Source: Deltaproteobacteria bacterium
Lineage (GTDB): Bacteria; Bdellovibrionota_B; Oligoflexia; Oligoflexales; CAIYRB01
DNA length: 64,000 bases
Assembly: GCA_016874735.1 (NCBI GenBank)
Contig: VGTI01000005.1
Coordinates: 1-64,000 of the forward strand
Reading direction: 5' to 3'
Each line of letters starts with the position of its first letter. Position 1 is the first letter of the stretch. The notes beneath the pieces are model-generated. The model worked only from the letters and a program-made list of their open reading frames with translations, was not told where the DNA came from and ran no database searches. The translations under genes and the position numbers were made by a program. Shown here piece after piece: positions 49,463-57,224 of the stretch.

Positions 49463-49699
49463 ATGGCCTACTTCCGCGACAGAGATCCCAGTTCCGCCCA
49501 TTGCGGTGCTCGCAAACTTGTACCACTTTGGGACGCCCATAGTTGGCCGTTTGCTAGCTGCCGCCGTTATCTGCCCTGGTACTATTCAGTCTTACTATTA
49601 CAGGGAAGACATCCGGTCATGTCGTTACCAGTACCACCACCTGAGCTTGGTAAAACTCAATTACCGCGACCGATGCTCAATGCCGTTAAGATGAAGTGA
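49463..49699 (+). CDS. Doubtful small ORF between the attenuator and the phosphopantetheinyl transferase
   Basis: ATG 49463 with AAGGAG eight bases upstream opens a 78-aa frame (starting MAYFRDRDPSS), Pro- and Arg-rich, running 43 bases into the 3' end of the convergent transferase gene. A second overlapping plus-strand frame (49431-49694) looks equally plausible in composition, which argues that neither is clearly coding. No signal peptide or motif. I record it so that the 49268-49656 stretch is not left blank. Confidence 0.22.
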   Translation: MAYFRDRDPSSAHCGARKLVPLWDAHSWPFASCRRYLPWYYSVLLLQGRHPVMSLPVPPPELGKTQLPRPMLNAVKMK

Positions 49700-50364
49700 C
49701 GATCACGCTCCTGCAGTAGGCAAAAATCACCTTGCAGCCGCGTGCCCCGCGGCGTGCCCGGTGATGCGTCAATCATTAACTCCGCCGTGATGCGACCTGA
49801 CCAAAGATCACCAGTTGCATTGGCTGCCGTCAAATCTTCGATCCTGGCATCGTGAAAATAGAATGGCTTAAGTCCAAGCGGGTAGATCGCCTTGTAAATA
49901 GACTCTTTAAAACTAAAGCAGCAAGTTAGCGCGAGGTTAAACGCTACTTGAGTTGCGTCGCATCGCTCTCGTAGCCACTGATTCTCACTCGCGCTAAGGA
50001 TCTTGCCAGCAAATTCCGCTTTCATACGTTTGGGATCTTCAACATCGATGCCGACGCTAAGCCATTGAGTGCGCGGCACTATAGCCACTCCAACAAAGCC
50101 ATCCTTATGCGTGATAGACCCAACCCATGGCTCTGGCCACGACGGATTACCGTGCCCATCGGCCGGCAGAGGATCGCGACTGCCAGTAAGTTTGCGCACG
50201 AGATAACGACTACGCAGAAACTCCGATCGTCGTCTCTCAGATTTGAATCCTTGAGCCCGCGCCCATTCATCCGCGATCAGCCATTGGCCCAGTGTGGCAT
50301 CAGTGAGTGCAAAATCCGGTGGCAACCAGTGAACTTCAGTGGTGCCACAGGAGATGATCGTCAC
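49657..50364 (-). CDS. 4'-phosphopantetheinyl transferase (Sfp/EntD type)
   Basis: GTG 50364 starts two bases after the orn stop region and is preceded by GAGGG at 8-base spacing; it gives 235 aa. A longer frame into orn is not needed. The enzyme loads the phosphopantetheine arm of CoA onto carrier proteins. The magnesium and CoA motifs are GIDVEDPKRMK and CFSFKESIYKAIYPL, the latter being the W/F-x-x-K-E-x-x-x-K signature. SITHKDGFVGVAIV precedes them. This is the larger Sfp/EntD type rather than AcpS, and so may serve polyketide or non-ribosomal peptide carriers, none of which lie in the window. Confidence 0.87.
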   Translation of the reverse strand: MTIISCGTTEVHWLPPDFALTDATLGQWLIADEWARAQGFKSERRRSEFLRSRYLVRKLTGSRDPLPADGHGNPSWPEPWVGSITHKDGFVGVAIVPRTQWLSVGIDVEDPKRMKAEFAGKILSASENQWLRERCDATQVAFNLALTCCFSFKESIYKAIYPLGLKPFYFHDARIEDLTAANATGDLWSGRITAELMIDASPGTPRGTRLQGDFCLLQERDRHFILTALSIGRGN

Positions 50365-50368
50365 AGAA

Positions 50369-50950
50369 TCAGCCCTCGACCTTGGGTTTAAAAAGATGAG
50401 TCCTGTAGTAGCGAAGCTCGTCGAGGCTCTCTTTGACATCGTCCAGAGCTCTGTGAGCTCCCTTGGGTTTTTTGAACTTGCTGCCTGGATACCAACGGCT
50501 GGCTAGCTCTTTGATCGTACTGACGTCGAGGATACGGTAATGCAAGTAAGCATCTAACTTGGGCATGTAGCGTACGAGAAAGCGGCGATCCTGCCAAATG
50601 GAGTTACCGCACAGGGGACTCTCGCGCTCACCACAGTGCTTGCGAATAAAATCGAGCGTTGCGACTTCCGCCTGAGCGATAGTCACCGTGGATGCTTGCA
50701 CCTTGGCCCAAAGTCCGGACTTAGTATGGTGTTCCTGATTCCATGCATCCATCCGGGCAAACCGGTCCGCCGGTTGGTGAATGGCCAGTTCAGGTCCCTC
50801 AGCAATGACGTTGAGTTCGCTATCGGTGATTAGAGTAGCAATCTCGATGATACTATCGGTGTCTGGATCGAGACCGGTCATCTCCATGTCCATCCAGACC
50901 AGGCGATTGCTAGTTTTCGGATGCGCGTCGGTATTGTTTGAATCTGCCAA
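50369..50950 (-). CDS. orn: Oligoribonuclease
   Basis: 193 aa, a DEDDh 3'-5' exonuclease that degrades 2-5-nt RNAs and pGpG, essential in many Proteobacteria. Exo I is WMDMEMTGLDPDTDSIIEIA, Exo II is the CGNSIWQDRRFLVRYMPKL stretch, and Exo III with the histidine is GAHRALDDVKESLDELRYY. The length is close to the E. coli enzyme (181 aa). It is co-oriented with the phosphopantetheinyl transferase, starting about 27 bases after the secreted protein gene at 50978-51700, in which direction its promoter must lie. Confidence 0.94.
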   Translation of the reverse strand: MADSNNTDAHPKTSNRLVWMDMEMTGLDPDTDSIIEIATLITDSELNVIAEGPELAIHQPADRFARMDAWNQEHHTKSGLWAKVQASTVTIAQAEVATLDFIRKHCGERESPLCGNSIWQDRRFLVRYMPKLDAYLHYRILDVSTIKELASRWYPGSKFKKPKGAHRALDDVKESLDELRYYRTHLFKPKVEG

Positions 50951-50977
50951 AGTATGCTCCGTGGGTTCCCTATATTT

Positions 50978-51700
50978 TTAAGAGCTTGGCAGGGAAAATG
51001 CAAATGCCCTTTGGCGCATCGCCACCCATTCAACAACCGAGTTGACGCTAATGTTTTTAATCAGCTGCTTGGCTTGCGGGTGGGTTTCAACCGCGCTTTT
51101 AGCATGAAGCTCTAAAAATGGATCCACTTCATAAACGTAGCGATCTTTGCCTAGGGCGCGTGGGTCATCGACACCGTGTTCTGCGAGAAAGTCCACCACC
51201 GCGGCATGCGGAACATCTTCTTGCACGTGGACAAGCAGAGTACCAGGTCGGTGACCATAGCTGCCAGGATAGCGCTGCTCACTGTCCAGTACTGCCACCT
51301 GCCTGTCCGTGAGCTTCCAGCTGTCCGGAACTAAAGGCAGATAGGCTACAACAGCTCCACCGCTCCAATAAAAAGCAGCCCGAGCTTGGGTGGCTGCGGG
51401 ATTGGTCTCTGGAACAGCCAGCCAAAATTCGACCTCACCCTCGGGCGGCAGCGCCAATCCTTTAGACGCGAACCAGTCGTTCAGCACCCGCGCGAGACGC
51501 GCACGATAACTGTCCTTGGCATAACTGGTCTCACGACCGGCCACATTGAAAGTGTAGTGGGTCTCACCTTCGCAGGCTTGGACAACCGGCGCCTCTGCCT
51601 GCTCGGGGAACTGAACGCAACCGCCGGTCGCCTTTGCGTGACCGCTACCGAGACTGAAGGTGATCACAGCTAAGCTCACGAACAACTTAATTTTTTTCAT
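50978..51700 (-). CDS. Secreted protein, unknown function
   Basis: ATG 51700 has GGGAG upstream and gives 240 aa (the ORF opens earlier, at 51742). The signal peptide is IKLFVSLAVITFSLGSGHAKA. Two cysteines near the mature N-terminus (GGCVQFPEQAEAPVVQAC) may form a disulfide. The rest has a beta-like NAGRETSYAKDSYRARLARVL and FYWSGGAVVAYLPLVPDSWK, and a helical C-terminus (SAVETHPQAKQLIKNISVNSV). No family is recognised. Adjacent to orn on the same strand. Confidence 0.65.
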   Translation of the reverse strand: MKKIKLFVSLAVITFSLGSGHAKATGGCVQFPEQAEAPVVQACEGETHYTFNVAGRETSYAKDSYRARLARVLNDWFASKGLALPPEGEVEFWLAVPETNPAATQARAAFYWSGGAVVAYLPLVPDSWKLTDRQVAVLDSEQRYPGSYGHRPGTLLVHVQEDVPHAAVVDFLAEHGVDDPRALGKDRYVYEVDPFLELHAKSAVETHPQAKQLIKNISVNSVVEWVAMRQRAFAFSLPSS

Positions 51701-51937
51701 GCGTCTTGGCTCCCTGCCAATTGTATCGACCAAACGAGTCATCGGCGGATGCCCAGCGAAGTTTAGGAAAAATTCATCAAAAAGTTGTAGTTTGCCATAA
51801 CATCAGCTGGTTAAGGCTGAGCTGATGGTTGCCCTTGCTGCACCGGCTGAATGGTGGACAAAGGTAAAAAATGTGACCTATGATGGATCTTTCCAAGCAC
51901 AAGCCTAATTTGGCTGCACTTTTTCGACGGGAGTAGG

Positions 51938-53056
51938 ATGCTAATGTTGATCAAGATCAAGGCAGGACGCGTAGAGAGAGCGGGTCGGACCGTCGCGACG
52001 TATTTTCTGGCTGGGCTTCTACTGGCCGGATCGGCTGCTCGCGCGGATGACAAGGGCCAAGCGGCTTTCAAAATCAATGGCAAGGTTACGACGCTGGATG
52101 AGCTATATAAACAGGATCAGGCCTCCTTTTACGACCTCGACAAGAAGCGCTACGACCTAGTCGAGCGCTTGGCTAAAGAGCAGTACATCGACCACTTCTG
52201 GCAGCAACGCGCCAAGGAGACGGGCAAGTCGGTTGCCGAATCTAAAAAGGCCTATGAGGACAAGAACCTCAAGGTAAGTGAACGTGAGCTACAGGAGACG
52301 CTAGAGAAATTCAAAGATCACCCGTCACTGGCCAAGCTAGACCGCAAGGAACAAGAGCGTCAGGTGCGTGAGTATTTAATGGATCGGGGGCGCCGTGAAT
52401 TACTCGATACCATCATTGAGACCGGCATCAAAAAGGGTGACTTGGTGATCGTCACACCTCAGCCCGAAGAGCCCATTTACTCAGTGCCAGTGACCGCCGA
52501 TGATGTCATGCGTTACGGCCCGGAGATTAGTGACACCAAGCCGATTAGCTGCAAGGCAGACGACTGCGCTATCACCATCGTTGAATACTCTGAGTTTCAA
52601 TGCCCATTCTGCAGTCGCGTGCAGCCCGACATGAAGCGCATTCTCACTGAGTTCAAGGGTAAGATTCGCTGGACGGTTCGCGACTTTCCCCTCAGCTTCC
52701 ACGACCGCGCACGCCCCGCCGCCATCAGTGCTAAATGCGCTGCAGAGCAGGGCAAGTATTGGAACATGTATGCCATGTTGTTCGATAATCAGCGCAATCT
52801 TGCCGATGCTGACCTTAAGTCCTATGCCGAAAAGATCGGCCTAGATAAGGGTAAATACGACAAATGTGTCGCCAACCCAGCTGCCGTCGAGTCCAAGATC
52901 GAGCGCAACTTCCAATCGGGTGTAGCTCTGGGTGTATCTGGGACACCAGCTTACTTCATCAACGGTAGACGCCTATCTGGTGCCATGCCTTATGCTGAAT
53001 TTAAGCGCGTGATCGACGAAGAATTGGCTGGAAAGAAGCGTAAAGCTAAATCATAA
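51938..53056 (+). CDS. DsbA-family disulfide oxidoreductase with N-terminal helical domain
   Basis: 372 aa; GGGAG is close before ATG 51938 (ATG 51944 also possible). The signal peptide (VATYFLAGLLLAGSAARA) is followed by a SurA-N-like, charged helical region (~90-180: KQDQASFYDLDKKRYDLVER and KFKDHPSLAKLDRKEQERQV). The thioredoxin-fold C-terminus has the CPFC active site (C222, C225) and cis-Pro 337 in GTPAYFING. Such fusions are periplasmic thiol oxidants or isomerases. A 15-bp stem starts 36 bases after the stop codon, so the gene may be terminated or attenuated there. Confidence 0.83.
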   Translation: MLMLIKIKAGRVERAGRTVATYFLAGLLLAGSAARADDKGQAAFKINGKVTTLDELYKQDQASFYDLDKKRYDLVERLAKEQYIDHFWQQRAKETGKSVAESKKAYEDKNLKVSERELQETLEKFKDHPSLAKLDRKEQERQVREYLMDRGRRELLDTIIETGIKKGDLVIVTPQPEEPIYSVPVTADDVMRYGPEISDTKPISCKADDCAITIVEYSEFQCPFCSRVQPDMKRILTEFKGKIRWTVRDFPLSFHDRARPAAISAKCAAEQGKYWNMYAMLFDNQRNLADADLKSYAEKIGLDKGKYDKCVANPAAVESKIERNFQSGVALGVSGTPAYFINGRRLSGAMPYAEFKRVIDEELAGKKRKAKS

Positions 53057-53091
53057 GCAATCAATATTATTAGTTAATTTATTCACTCCCT

Positions 53092-53148
53092 CAACTCCGG
53101 CGCTAGACTTTCCGATGACTCATCGGATGGGCACTAGCGCCGGAGTTG
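53092..53148 (+). promoter_or_regulatory. 15-bp perfect stem sequestering the PilZ-gene ribosome-binding site
   Basis: CAACTCCGGCGCTAG (53092-53106) pairs with CTAGCGCCGGAGTTG (53134-53148). A second, inner stem TCCGATG/CATCGGA (53111-53117/53121-53127) lies in the loop. The outer 3' arm contains GGAG (53142-53145), the likely SD for ATG 53154. No strong T-run follows (TTTCAATG), so it looks more like a translational block or thermosensor than a terminator. Confidence 0.55.
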
Positions 53149-53153
53149 TTTCA

Positions 53154-53561
53154 ATGACCGCTCGCAAAGAAAGTCGTAAAAACGGACGCATCAAATTTTC
53201 TGAACCACTGAAGGTGGTGATGGGATCCATTGGGGCTGAAGTTAAGTACGACATGTCAACGCGTAACATCTCGCACACGGGGTTTTTCCTAGATTTCGAC
53301 AAGCCTGGACGCTTTCCGTTCACTCCAGCCAGTATCATGGAAATCTGGATCGAACTCGAGCCCGGCAACACTATATTTTTTAATGGCAAAATGGCACGGG
53401 TCGTGTTTCCAGGTGACCCTCAGGCCAGCGAAACTGGCCCGGGCATCGCCGTGCGCATTGTGCAGATTGATAACAAAAACGAGCGGGCTCTTTATGAGTT
53501 TATCGAACGCCGGCAGCGTGAAAGAGACGCCAAGAAAGATCCTCATAGCAGCGTCGCCTAG
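53154..53561 (+). CDS. PilZ-domain-like protein (possible c-di-GMP receptor)
   Basis: ATG 53154 with GGAG eight bases upstream gives 135 aa; the upstream in-frame ATG at 53115 lacks an SD. A PilZ fold is suggested by an RxxxR start (RKESRKNGRIKF) and by NISHTGFFLDFDKPG (the N/DxSxxG element), with a beta barrel continuing through WIELEPGNTIFFNGKMARVV. It would bind c-di-GMP or use the fold for another ligand. The upstream 15-bp stem hides the SD (53092-53148), so translation may need unfolding. The dsbA-family gene is just upstream. Confidence 0.72.
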   Translation: MTARKESRKNGRIKFSEPLKVVMGSIGAEVKYDMSTRNISHTGFFLDFDKPGRFPFTPASIMEIWIELEPGNTIFFNGKMARVVFPGDPQASETGPGIAVRIVQIDNKNERALYEFIERRQRERDAKKDPHSSVA

Positions 53562-53698
53562 CCAATTTACCATTAATTTCATAGCTTTAAATTTTTATCT
53601 CAAGTTTTTTGAGGATTTGACGAAAAGCTTCAAGCAACGCAAGCGTGTCGTAGTGGTTAGCTTGCCCACAGCGGGCGTCCGTAACGGGAGACCACACG

Positions 53699-53953
53699 AT
53701 GCGCACTGTCTTTGCCTTGCTTACCGCCTTTCTAGCTCTGATGAGTTCCTCGATAGCTGCCGGAGTCACCCCGGTGAGTGGTGTGACGCGGGCGAGAGCT
53801 GCAGAAGTATCGGTTACCACTAACCCTGCCTCCCGAGCTCAGACTGAAGTGCAGGTGCGACGCTTGCACAGCCTCTTGGTTAGCAAACACGCCGCCGGTG
53901 ATGCTTCCGACCATTACAGACGCCTCCAGCAACGCCTTAGGGTCGTGAAGTAA
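53699..53953 (+). CDS. Small secreted protein
   Basis: 84 aa; GGGAG precedes the ATG. The signal peptide is FALLTAFLALMSSSIAAGV. The remaining ~55 residues are basic and helical (TEVQVRRLHSLLVSKHAAGD). A minus-strand frame covers the same region with no signal peptide or ribosome site. No family is recognised. Confidence 0.5.
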   Translation: MRTVFALLTAFLALMSSSIAAGVTPVSGVTRARAAEVSVTTNPASRAQTEVQVRRLHSLLVSKHAAGDASDHYRRLQQRLRVVK

Positions 53954-54055
53954 ACACCAGTTACATTTGTTAGCAGGCAAATTTGCCGCGATCTGGCATA
54001 CTGGTACGAAACATGGTTTTACTTGTTGGCGATCATTGCGAGGGAGCGCGCGAAG

Positions 54056-54286
54056 ATGAACTGGAAAGCTGTCGTCCGTCCTGAAGGGTCGAAACTATTC
54101 AAGGTCCACACCTTTACCTACGTCTACAAGGGATCTAATTATCACCTTGAAGTTGACGAATTTGCCGACGGCACTTGTACTGGACACGGTGAACACTCGA
54201 CTGACAAGAACACGGTACTTGCCTCAGTTTCGGCTAACAACATCGAAGGTTGTTTGTCGGCACTCATCAAGAACATCAAGATGTGA
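54056..54286 (+). CDS. Small soluble protein, unknown function
   Basis: ATG 54056 gives 76 aa (an earlier in-frame ATG at 54023 is less well supported); GAGGG is upstream. The sequence reads as a small alpha/beta unit: NWKAVVRPEGSKLFKVHTF, YVYKGSNYHLEVDEFADGTC and a C-terminal ASVSANNIEGCLSALIKNIK. No signal peptide. I recognise no family. It lies 20 bases before the NamZ gene on the same strand. Confidence 0.55.
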   Translation: MNWKAVVRPEGSKLFKVHTFTYVYKGSNYHLEVDEFADGTCTGHGEHSTDKNTVLASVSANNIEGCLSALIKNIKM

Positions 54287-54306
54287 ATCTGAACGGGTGA
54301 CCACAC

Positions 54307-55509
54307 ATGACGCTTGGCGGGATATCCTCGGGTCTCGAGGTAATAGCTAGTAATCCCAAGCTAGCGGCCTCCTGGGGCCGTTGCGGCTTACTTTCAAATC
54401 AGGCTTCAGTGACGACGGCTTTTGTACCTGCCTGGCGTGTCCTAAGTGACCTTTTGCAGCGACGCCTCGTCGCTCTATTTGGGCCTCAACACGGCTTCGC
54501 AGGCGTGGTTCAGGACAATATGATTGAAACTGGACACGCCCGTCATCAGCCTACAGGACTGCCCATTTATAGTCTGTACTCTGAAACCAGGCAACCCACC
54601 GCAGACATGATGCGGGACCTTGACACGTTGATCATCGACCTACAGATCGTTGGATGTCGCATTTATACGTGGAAATCGACGATCGCCGCGTGCTTGCGCG
54701 CCGCTAAACGTGACGGCAAACATATCGTCATTCTGGATCGCCCCAACCCAGTGGGTGGCGAACTCGTAGAAGGCCGCGTGCTCGATGATGATGCGCATTC
54801 ATTCGTCGGCGAGTTTCCTATCCCCATGCGGCACGGCCTGACGGCGGCCGAGGCTGCCCGTTTTTTCAATGATGAAATTGGTGCATCTTTAGACGTGGTG
54901 CCCATGACACAGTGGGAACCCCATACTTACTGGTGTCATCTCACCCGACCTTGGGTGCTCACATCACCCAATCTTCCTACACCCGATCCGGTTTATGTCT
55001 ATCCGGGCACGGTGATGCTTGAGGGGACGAATTTGTCCGAGGGACGGGGGACTGGACTGCCGTTCCAATTGATTGGAGCCCCGTACATTTCAAGCAGCAT
55101 CGGTTTTATCAATAGGGTTCATGATCTGATTGGTAACCCTCCGGGCGTTTATCTGCGCGAGGCCAGCTTCCAGCCCACCTCACAAAAATGGCAGGGCAAA
55201 GAATGCCAGGGCCTACAGATTCACGTGATCGATCCAAGCAAAGTACGCAGTTATGAGCTAACCTTAGCGATCATCAAGGCTGCTTGGGACGTGGGCGGTG
55301 GTGGCTTCGCTTGGCAAAAGCCCCCTTACGAGTACGATCATGTGACAACACCGATTAAACTCATTGTAGGATCGCATCAAGTCACTGAACACCTCAGCGC
55401 CGATCGGTTTGACCCCTCAGATTCGTTCTGGAGCCACGGTATCCCAAATTATATAAAGCGGGCTGAGAAACACCTACTATACCGCCGTACTTTACGCGTC
55501 GCTGATTAG
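54307..55509 (+). CDS. NamZ-type exo-beta-N-acetylmuramidase (DUF1343)
   Basis: 400 aa. The family motifs are visible: CGLLSNQASVT, the ALFGPQHGFAGVVQD stretch, the SLYSETRQPTADMM segment, LIIDLQIVGCRIYTW, and ILDRPNPVGG with MRHGLTAAEAARFF. These are the NamZ/DUF1343 signatures; the enzyme releases N-acetylmuramic acid from peptidoglycan fragments. There is no signal peptide, so it would act in the cytoplasm on imported muropeptides, which fits peptidoglycan recycling or digestion of prey wall. The ATG has GGGTGA upstream. It is convergent with the TPR gene, the two overlapping by 4 bases. Confidence 0.8.
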   Translation: MTLGGISSGLEVIASNPKLAASWGRCGLLSNQASVTTAFVPAWRVLSDLLQRRLVALFGPQHGFAGVVQDNMIETGHARHQPTGLPIYSLYSETRQPTADMMRDLDTLIIDLQIVGCRIYTWKSTIAACLRAAKRDGKHIVILDRPNPVGGELVEGRVLDDDAHSFVGEFPIPMRHGLTAAEAARFFNDEIGASLDVVPMTQWEPHTYWCHLTRPWVLTSPNLPTPDPVYVYPGTVMLEGTNLSEGRGTGLPFQLIGAPYISSSIGFINRVHDLIGNPPGVYLREASFQPTSQKWQGKECQGLQIHVIDPSKVRSYELTLAIIKAAWDVGGGGFAWQKPPYEYDHVTTPIKLIVGSHQVTEHLSADRFDPSDSFWSHGIPNYIKRAEKHLLYRRTLRVAD

Positions 55510-56993
55510 TGAGCTACATCGAATGTCGGACCTGGCGTTGTCGTATCGACAACGTGATGAAACTTGTCTGAATGCGCGATGCTGATAAAGTCATGGTCGG
55601 TCTTAGCACTCATGGCCAGCCGCGGATCTAATGCTATGGCCTCAGCTAGAATTTGCAGCGACTCCTCAGCACGCCCCAGAAGAGCAAGAACACAGGCTTG
55701 GTTGTAGCGCGGCACCGCGTCACCAGGATCTAGTTCTGACGCCGTCGTGAAAACTTTTAGTGCCGCCAGATAGGACTTCTTGCGGTACAGCGCAAGCCCC
55801 ATCCCCGTGTAGTAGTCGGAGCGGCTTGGGTCTAGCGTTATGGCATCAGTGTAGGCTTTAATGGCTGCATCGTGCTTACTCAATCTCTCAGATAAAGTCT
55901 CGCCTAGCATGGCGTAGAGTGGACCTGCGCCACCGGCATGCTCGCTTAGCTCCGCAAGAAGCGACGCCAGATTAGCGTGAGCGTTAGCGCTCTTGTAGGT
56001 TTTACCTATGAATTCTGTCAGCTGTTGTTGACGCTCAGTCTCCAAATCCATCGCGCCGATAAAGGAGCGGCGTGCTTTGTCCCAGCTCTTGGCACCAACA
56101 AAAGCTGCGCCAAGATGACTGACTACTGTCGATCGTAGGGACGGTGTGAGATCTGCCAAGGGATCGCTGAGCAACTGCTCCAGCTGAACTACAGCTTTCC
56201 TAGGCTGCTGAAGATCACGGTACAGTAGGATGGCGTTGTTAATTCTGGCCTCAATGTTTTTCGGATTGGTCTTCAGCATAGCCTCGTAGATGGCATGCGC
56301 TTGCTTCACGGCACCCTGTTCGGAATAAGTTATCGCTAAAGTGAGATCGAAAAGCTGTGAAGGATAATGCTTATTCCAGGATTTTAACTGCGCAATCAGT
56401 TCGTCCGGCTGTGCGTCAGCATGCAATACGGCAACTACATAAGGTACGACGATATCCGGCAACGCGTCTTGATAGGATAAAGCCTGGCCGAGTAGATCGA
56501 GTACTTTGGTTGTCGTGCCGCTGTCAGCACTCAGCCTCGCTCTCGTGAACGCAAAGCGCCAGTTAGGTTTGATACCTCGCGATTCCGCGTTTTTCAGTAG
56601 TTTCAGAGCGCCGTCAGTATTCCCCATCAGATCTAAAATATCGGCGAGCGCCGTATAACCAGCCGGATCCTGAGGCGCTAAATCCACCGCCTGCTGCGCG
56701 AGGTCGGCAGCCTGTCTCAACATGTAAATATCACTCGGATCGTTGCTAAAGATGCGGACAAAGATGTGGCTCAACATGTGATGCGCAGGAACTGACTTAG
56801 CATTGACCTGCATCAGGTGGGTAACTTCGCGCTCTAATCCTGGTATTTTTGATTCGTCAGCAGTCCAGACCCGGACCTCTAGATCTCTTATATCCACTAT
56901 CTCTGCAGGTGCGGCCACAACCGGGGAACGAGCATAGCCCGCCAGAAGACCTAGCCCGAGAAGTAGCGATTTCCAGCTGCGACTGATTTGCAC
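55506..56993 (-). CDS. Secreted TPR-repeat protein
   Basis: 495 aa with a signal peptide (WKSLLLGLGLLAGYARS) and at least eight TPR or TPR-like helical units (for example LAQQAVDLAPQDPAGYTALA, AIKAYTDAITLDPSRSDYY, ALKVFTTASELDPGDAVPRY). Probably a periplasmic scaffold for protein-protein interaction. It overlaps the convergent muramidase gene by 4 bases. A candidate extended -10 promoter is at 57139-57147 on the minus strand. No catalytic domain is present. Confidence 0.75.
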   Translation of the reverse strand: MQISRSWKSLLLGLGLLAGYARSPVVAAPAEIVDIRDLEVRVWTADESKIPGLEREVTHLMQVNAKSVPAHHMLSHIFVRIFSNDPSDIYMLRQAADLAQQAVDLAPQDPAGYTALADILDLMGNTDGALKLLKNAESRGIKPNWRFAFTRARLSADSGTTTKVLDLLGQALSYQDALPDIVVPYVVAVLHADAQPDELIAQLKSWNKHYPSQLFDLTLAITYSEQGAVKQAHAIYEAMLKTNPKNIEARINNAILLYRDLQQPRKAVVQLEQLLSDPLADLTPSLRSTVVSHLGAAFVGAKSWDKARRSFIGAMDLETERQQQLTEFIGKTYKSANAHANLASLLAELSEHAGGAGPLYAMLGETLSERLSKHDAAIKAYTDAITLDPSRSDYYTGMGLALYRKKSYLAALKVFTTASELDPGDAVPRYNQACVLALLGRAEESLQILAEAIALDPRLAMSAKTDHDFISIAHSDKFHHVVDTTTPGPTFDVAH

Positions 56994-57138
56994 TGATCAC
57001 CCCGTAGACCATGAAGCCCAATGGTTTCGTGACTTCAAACGGCGCCGTGTGCGCGCCCTTTGTATGCTTTTCGGCAAAAAAATTTAAAAATTTAAAAAAT
57101 GTTTCCTCAGGCGGGGACAATAAACCAAACAATTGTCA

Positions 57139-57147
57139 ATTATATCA
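57139..57147 (-). promoter_or_regulatory. Extended -10 promoter for the TPR gene
   Basis: The minus strand reads TGATATAAT, an extended -10 (TGnTATAAT), about 150 bases before the ATG at 56993. No good -35 is seen, as expected for an extended -10 class. The surrounding ~230 bases are AT-rich and otherwise empty. Confidence 0.4.
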
Positions 57148-57224
57148 GAGCAATGCAAAACCTTTATGAGTTTACCAATATCTGAAAACGCAAACCTGCC
57201 AACGATGAATTTTTTGCCGCGCTA

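Noticed and set aside
53587-53820. Minus-strand 77-aa frame
   Set aside because: No ribosome-binding site or signal peptide, whereas the overlapping plus-strand frame at 53699 has both.
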